A program made the translations under genes and the position numbers. The notes under the pieces were generated by a model that did not search any database, was not told where the DNA came from, and was given only the letters and a program-made list of their open reading frames with translations. DNA of 64,000 nt from JAZFSZ01 sp036446455 (lineage in GTDB: Bacteria; Pseudomonadota; Gammaproteobacteria; Acidiferrobacterales; JAJDNE01): the NCBI GenBank assembly GCA_036446455.1, contig JAZFSZ010000098.1:1-64000 (forward strand). Reading direction: 5' to 3'. Of this stretch, positions 62,313-64,000 are shown piece by piece; position 1 is the first letter of the stretch; every line of letters begins with the position of its first letter.

Positions 62313-62708
62313 ATGGTACCGGTCAAACCTTATCTCATCAGAGCTGCCTACCAGTGGGCGCTGGACAACGGCCATACACCACACTTGCTGGTGGATGCCA
62401 CAATTAATGGTGTCGTTGTGCCGGTCGAATTTGTTGAAGACGGGCGTATTGTATTCAACATCGACCCCCGGGCTGCCAGTAATCTGCTAATGGCGGACGA
62501 CCTGATCGAGTTTAAAGCACGGTTTTCCGGTAAGCCTTTCGCGGTCAGCATCCCGATTAATGCCGTACTTGGCGCTTACGCCCGTGAAAATGGGGAAGGT
62601 ATCAGTTTCCCGCCTGAGATAGCGGCCGAGGTTGAAGAAGCGTCAGAAAGTGAGCCCACATTGCCCGCGCCCTCCAGGGGCAAGCCTGATCTCAAAATTA
62701 TCAATTAG
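62313..62708 (+). CDS. sspB: ClpXP specificity factor SspB
   Basis: SspB delivers ssrA-tagged and other substrates to ClpXP. The 131-residue protein has the substrate-binding domain (about 1-108; PYLIRAAYQWALDNGHTPHLLVDA by pattern, VVVPVEFVEDGRIVFNI, NAVLGAYARENGEG) and a flexible tail ending in GKPDLKIIN, the ClpX-binding peptide (consensus L-R-V-V-K). It follows sspA by 52 nt, almost certainly in one transcript. Confidence 0.96.
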   Translation: MVPVKPYLIRAAYQWALDNGHTPHLLVDATINGVVVPVEFVEDGRIVFNIDPRAASNLLMADDLIEFKARFSGKPFAVSIPINAVLGAYARENGEGISFPPEIAAEVEEASESEPTLPAPSRGKPDLKIIN

Positions 62709-62736
62709 AATTCCACATCTGTAAATCAATAGCTTA

Positions 62737-62798
62737 GCCACGTTCGGTGGCGTTTATACTGTTTCAAGTCAACCGATAGTACGGTCGTTCGTTATACT
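62737..62798 (+). promoter_or_regulatory. Possible promoter region of the FecR-like gene
   Basis: Two TATACT boxes (62755-62760 and 62793-62798) lie in the 149 nt between sspB and the FecR-like gene. A small palindrome GCCAC-N5-GTGGC (62737-62751) abuts the first. -35 elements are poor, which may mean activator dependence. Confidence 0.35.
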
Positions 62799-62857
62799 TG
62801 GTTAGAGGCCCAGGAAACTGCAGCTATCCACAAGGTTCAACCGTCAGGGGGTTATTC

Positions 62858-63769
62858 ATGTTCGGATTTAATCGCGCACTGTTGATATTTTTACTGATTT
62901 TTACCGTCGATGCCTTCGCCGCGATTGGTGTGTTAAGTGAAGTGGAGGGGGATGTGCAGATACTGCGAGGTGATGCCTATTATGAAGGCGCCAAAGGCGT
63001 AGAGGTATACGAACAGGATATCATCGAAACCGCAGAGAATGCCTCAGTGCAGCTGGACATGAACGACGGCTCCATCCTCAAGATAGCTGGCGACAGCCGT
63101 GTCATGCTTTCGGACTACAAGCTGGATGAAAAGGGAAACGTGGTCAACGCAGTAGTAGATGTGATTACTGGCTGGTTGCGTTTCGCCGTTGCCAGAATCG
63201 AGGGCGCGGGTAAATACGAATTCAATAACCCGGTGATGACGATCGGTATTCGTGGTACCGAAGGCATTATCGAGGCAGGAAGGGAGCAGGGCGCATTACA
63301 TCTGCTGGAAGGGCGTGTTGTTGCGTCGCAACGTGGTAGTGAAACCGGTTTGGCAAACAAGGCCGAGGTGCTCACTGCTGGTCAATATATTTCTCGCGAG
63401 CGGGGACAGGGAATCAGCCGTGCGGCGGGGGCACCCGCTCGATTTGCTGCACGTATGCCAGCGCGCATGCAGCATCGCCTGGCGCATCGCGCCCATCGCC
63501 TGGCGCATCGCGGGTTGAATCCGCGTCAGATCCGCCGTGTCACGCGGCGTGATGTACGGCGTCTACTCAAGAACCACCCGGGAATGAAGCATCGTCTCTG
63601 GCGTGGTTTCCAGCAGCACTGGAAAAACGACCCGGAAATCAAAGCAATGCTAGGGGCGCGAGCAAGGAAAATTATGCGAAATAATCCTGGCGCCGCACAG
63701 CAGATGAAGCGCAAAGCGATTCGTCAGAAGACATTTAGAAAACGCCGTATGTTGCGCCGCCGGCAATAA
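62858..63769 (+). CDS. FecR-domain protein with basic C-terminal tail
   Basis: The 303-residue protein has a signal peptide (MFGFNRALLIFLLIFTVDAFA) and a FecR-like domain (about 22-150): GVLSEVEGDVQILRG, EQDIIETAENASVQLDMNDGSILKIAGDSRV (by pattern D-x-I-x-T-x-x-x-S and F/L-x-D-G-S), NPVMTIGIRGTEGI, LLEGRVVASQ. From about 180 on it is dominated by Arg, Lys, His and Ala, with an internal repeat H-R-L-A-H-R-x at 206-219. It is not beside an iron sigma factor or receptor. The ATG at 62858 has AGGGGG upstream. The stop overlaps the next ATG (TAATG). Function unknown. Confidence 0.8.
   Translation: MFGFNRALLIFLLIFTVDAFAAIGVLSEVEGDVQILRGDAYYEGAKGVEVYEQDIIETAENASVQLDMNDGSILKIAGDSRVMLSDYKLDEKGNVVNAVVDVITGWLRFAVARIEGAGKYEFNNPVMTIGIRGTEGIIEAGREQGALHLLEGRVVASQRGSETGLANKAEVLTAGQYISRERGQGISRAAGAPARFAARMPARMQHRLAHRAHRLAHRGLNPRQIRRVTRRDVRRLLKNHPGMKHRLWRGFQQHWKNDPEIKAMLGARARKIMRNNPGAAQQMKRKAIRQKTFRKRRMLRRRQ
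63473..63511 (+). repeat. Two tandem 18-nt copies with 21-nt period in the FecR-like gene
   Basis: CATCGCCTGGCGCATCGC occurs at 63473-63490 and again at 63494-63511. It encodes the heptad H-R-L-A-H-R-A/G twice. The exact DNA identity suggests a recent in-frame duplication in the basic tail. Confidence 0.9.
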
Positions 63770-64000
63770 TGCTCAAGTCAATGCACGCTGATATCACCAC
63801 ACTCGAAGTCGATGCCATCGTCAACGCTGCCAATGAATCGCTGCTCGGCGGTGGCGGTGTCGACGGTGCTATTCATCGCGCAGCGGGTCCGGGTCTACTG
63901 AAGAGCTGTCGCGCATTGGGTGGCTGTCCCGCCGGCGAGGCGAGGATGACGCCGGGCTTCAACTTGCCGGCAAAACATGTCATCCATACCGTCGGCCCGG
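63769..64000 (+). CDS. Macro-domain protein, N-terminal part (3' end outside window)
   Basis: The frame runs off the window after 77 codons. It has the start of a macro domain of the YmdB/O-acetyl-ADP-ribose deacetylase type: DITTLEVDAIVNAANESLLGG (core VDAIVNAAN), GGGVDGAIHRAAGP, CRALGGCPAGEARMTPGF and HVIHTVGP. These residues form the ADP-ribose pocket; family members hydrolyse O-acetyl-ADP-ribose or remove ADP-ribose. ATG at 63769 overlaps the FecR-like stop (TAATG); an ATG at 63781 matches the family N-terminus equally well. The C-terminus is not visible. Confidence 0.9.
   Translation, partial: MLKSMHADITTLEVDAIVNAANESLLGGGGVDGAIHRAAGPGLLKSCRALGGCPAGEARMTPGFNLPAKHVIHTVGP

Overview
The window is a dense stretch of chromosomal housekeeping DNA from a non-enteric gammaproteobacterium. 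The evidence is gene order: lolB-ispE-tRNA-Gln-prs-rplY-pth-ychF, miaB-ybeZ-ybeY-corC-lnt, leuS-lptE-holA, nadD-rsfS-rlmH, maf-rng-yhdP, lptCAB-rpoN-hpf-ptsN-rapZ, mlaFEDCB, murA-hisGDC, hisBHAFIE-tatABC and petABC-sspAB are all syntenic blocks of that class. An hprK gene and a linked EI/HPr/EIIA set point to one of the deeper-branching, often chemolithotrophic lineages rather than to Enterobacteriaceae or Pseudomonas. That placement is inference; no gene names the genus.

Layout. 1-5.6 kb: end of a TPR protein, LolB, isoprenoid and PRPP synthesis, L25, Pth, YchF and two tRNA genes (Gln-UUG, Met-CAU). 5.7-7.0 kb: a reverse-strand Sel1-like protein and about 800 nt without a convincing gene. 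7.0-19.3 kb: a long forward run covering tRNA modification, ribosome maturation, lipoprotein acylation, LeuRS, LptE, Pol III delta, ProA, NadD, RsfS and RlmH. 19.5-28.9 kb: Maf, RNase G, the giant AsmA-like YhdP, a small secreted protein, a nitrilase-family amidase, MgtE and an orphan WYL-domain protein. 28.9-38.9 kb (reverse): a regulatory phosphotransferase set (EI, HPr, an EIIA-Man homologue, RapZ, HPr kinase, PtsN) joined to hpf, rpoN and the LPS export and Kdo genes lptB, lptA, lptC, kdsC and kdsD. 39.0-45.5 kb: a DUF72-like protein, the Mla lipid-transport operon, a YadGH-type ABC exporter, a BolA/Grx4 pair and a strong terminator. 45.6-55.5 kb: murA, the complete his pathway except hisZ and the HisB phosphatase, and tatABC. 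55.5-62.7 kb: a secreted DUF255 protein converging on a DegS-like protease, then the cytochrome bc1 operon (its Rieske protein is a likely Tat substrate), sspA and sspB. The right edge carries a FecR-domain protein with a strongly basic tail, coupled to a macro-domain gene cut by the window end.

How it fits together: the window is dominated by envelope construction (Lol, Lnt, Lpt, Kdo, Mla, MurA, YhdP), translation and tRNA quality control, and a phosphotransfer network sitting beside sigma-54 and ribosome hibernation.

No mobile element, CRISPR array or obvious horizontally acquired island was seen. The most unusual points are individual departures from family norms: the EIIA-Man homologue has lost its phosphorylatable His, LptC stops about 50 residues early, Prs has Pro in the ribose-phosphate loop, and the FecR-like protein ends in a polycationic tail and overlaps a macro-domain gene. 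None amounts to a clearly new system, but the EIIA variant inside an otherwise intact HprK/HPr/EI/PtsN/RapZ set is the best lead.
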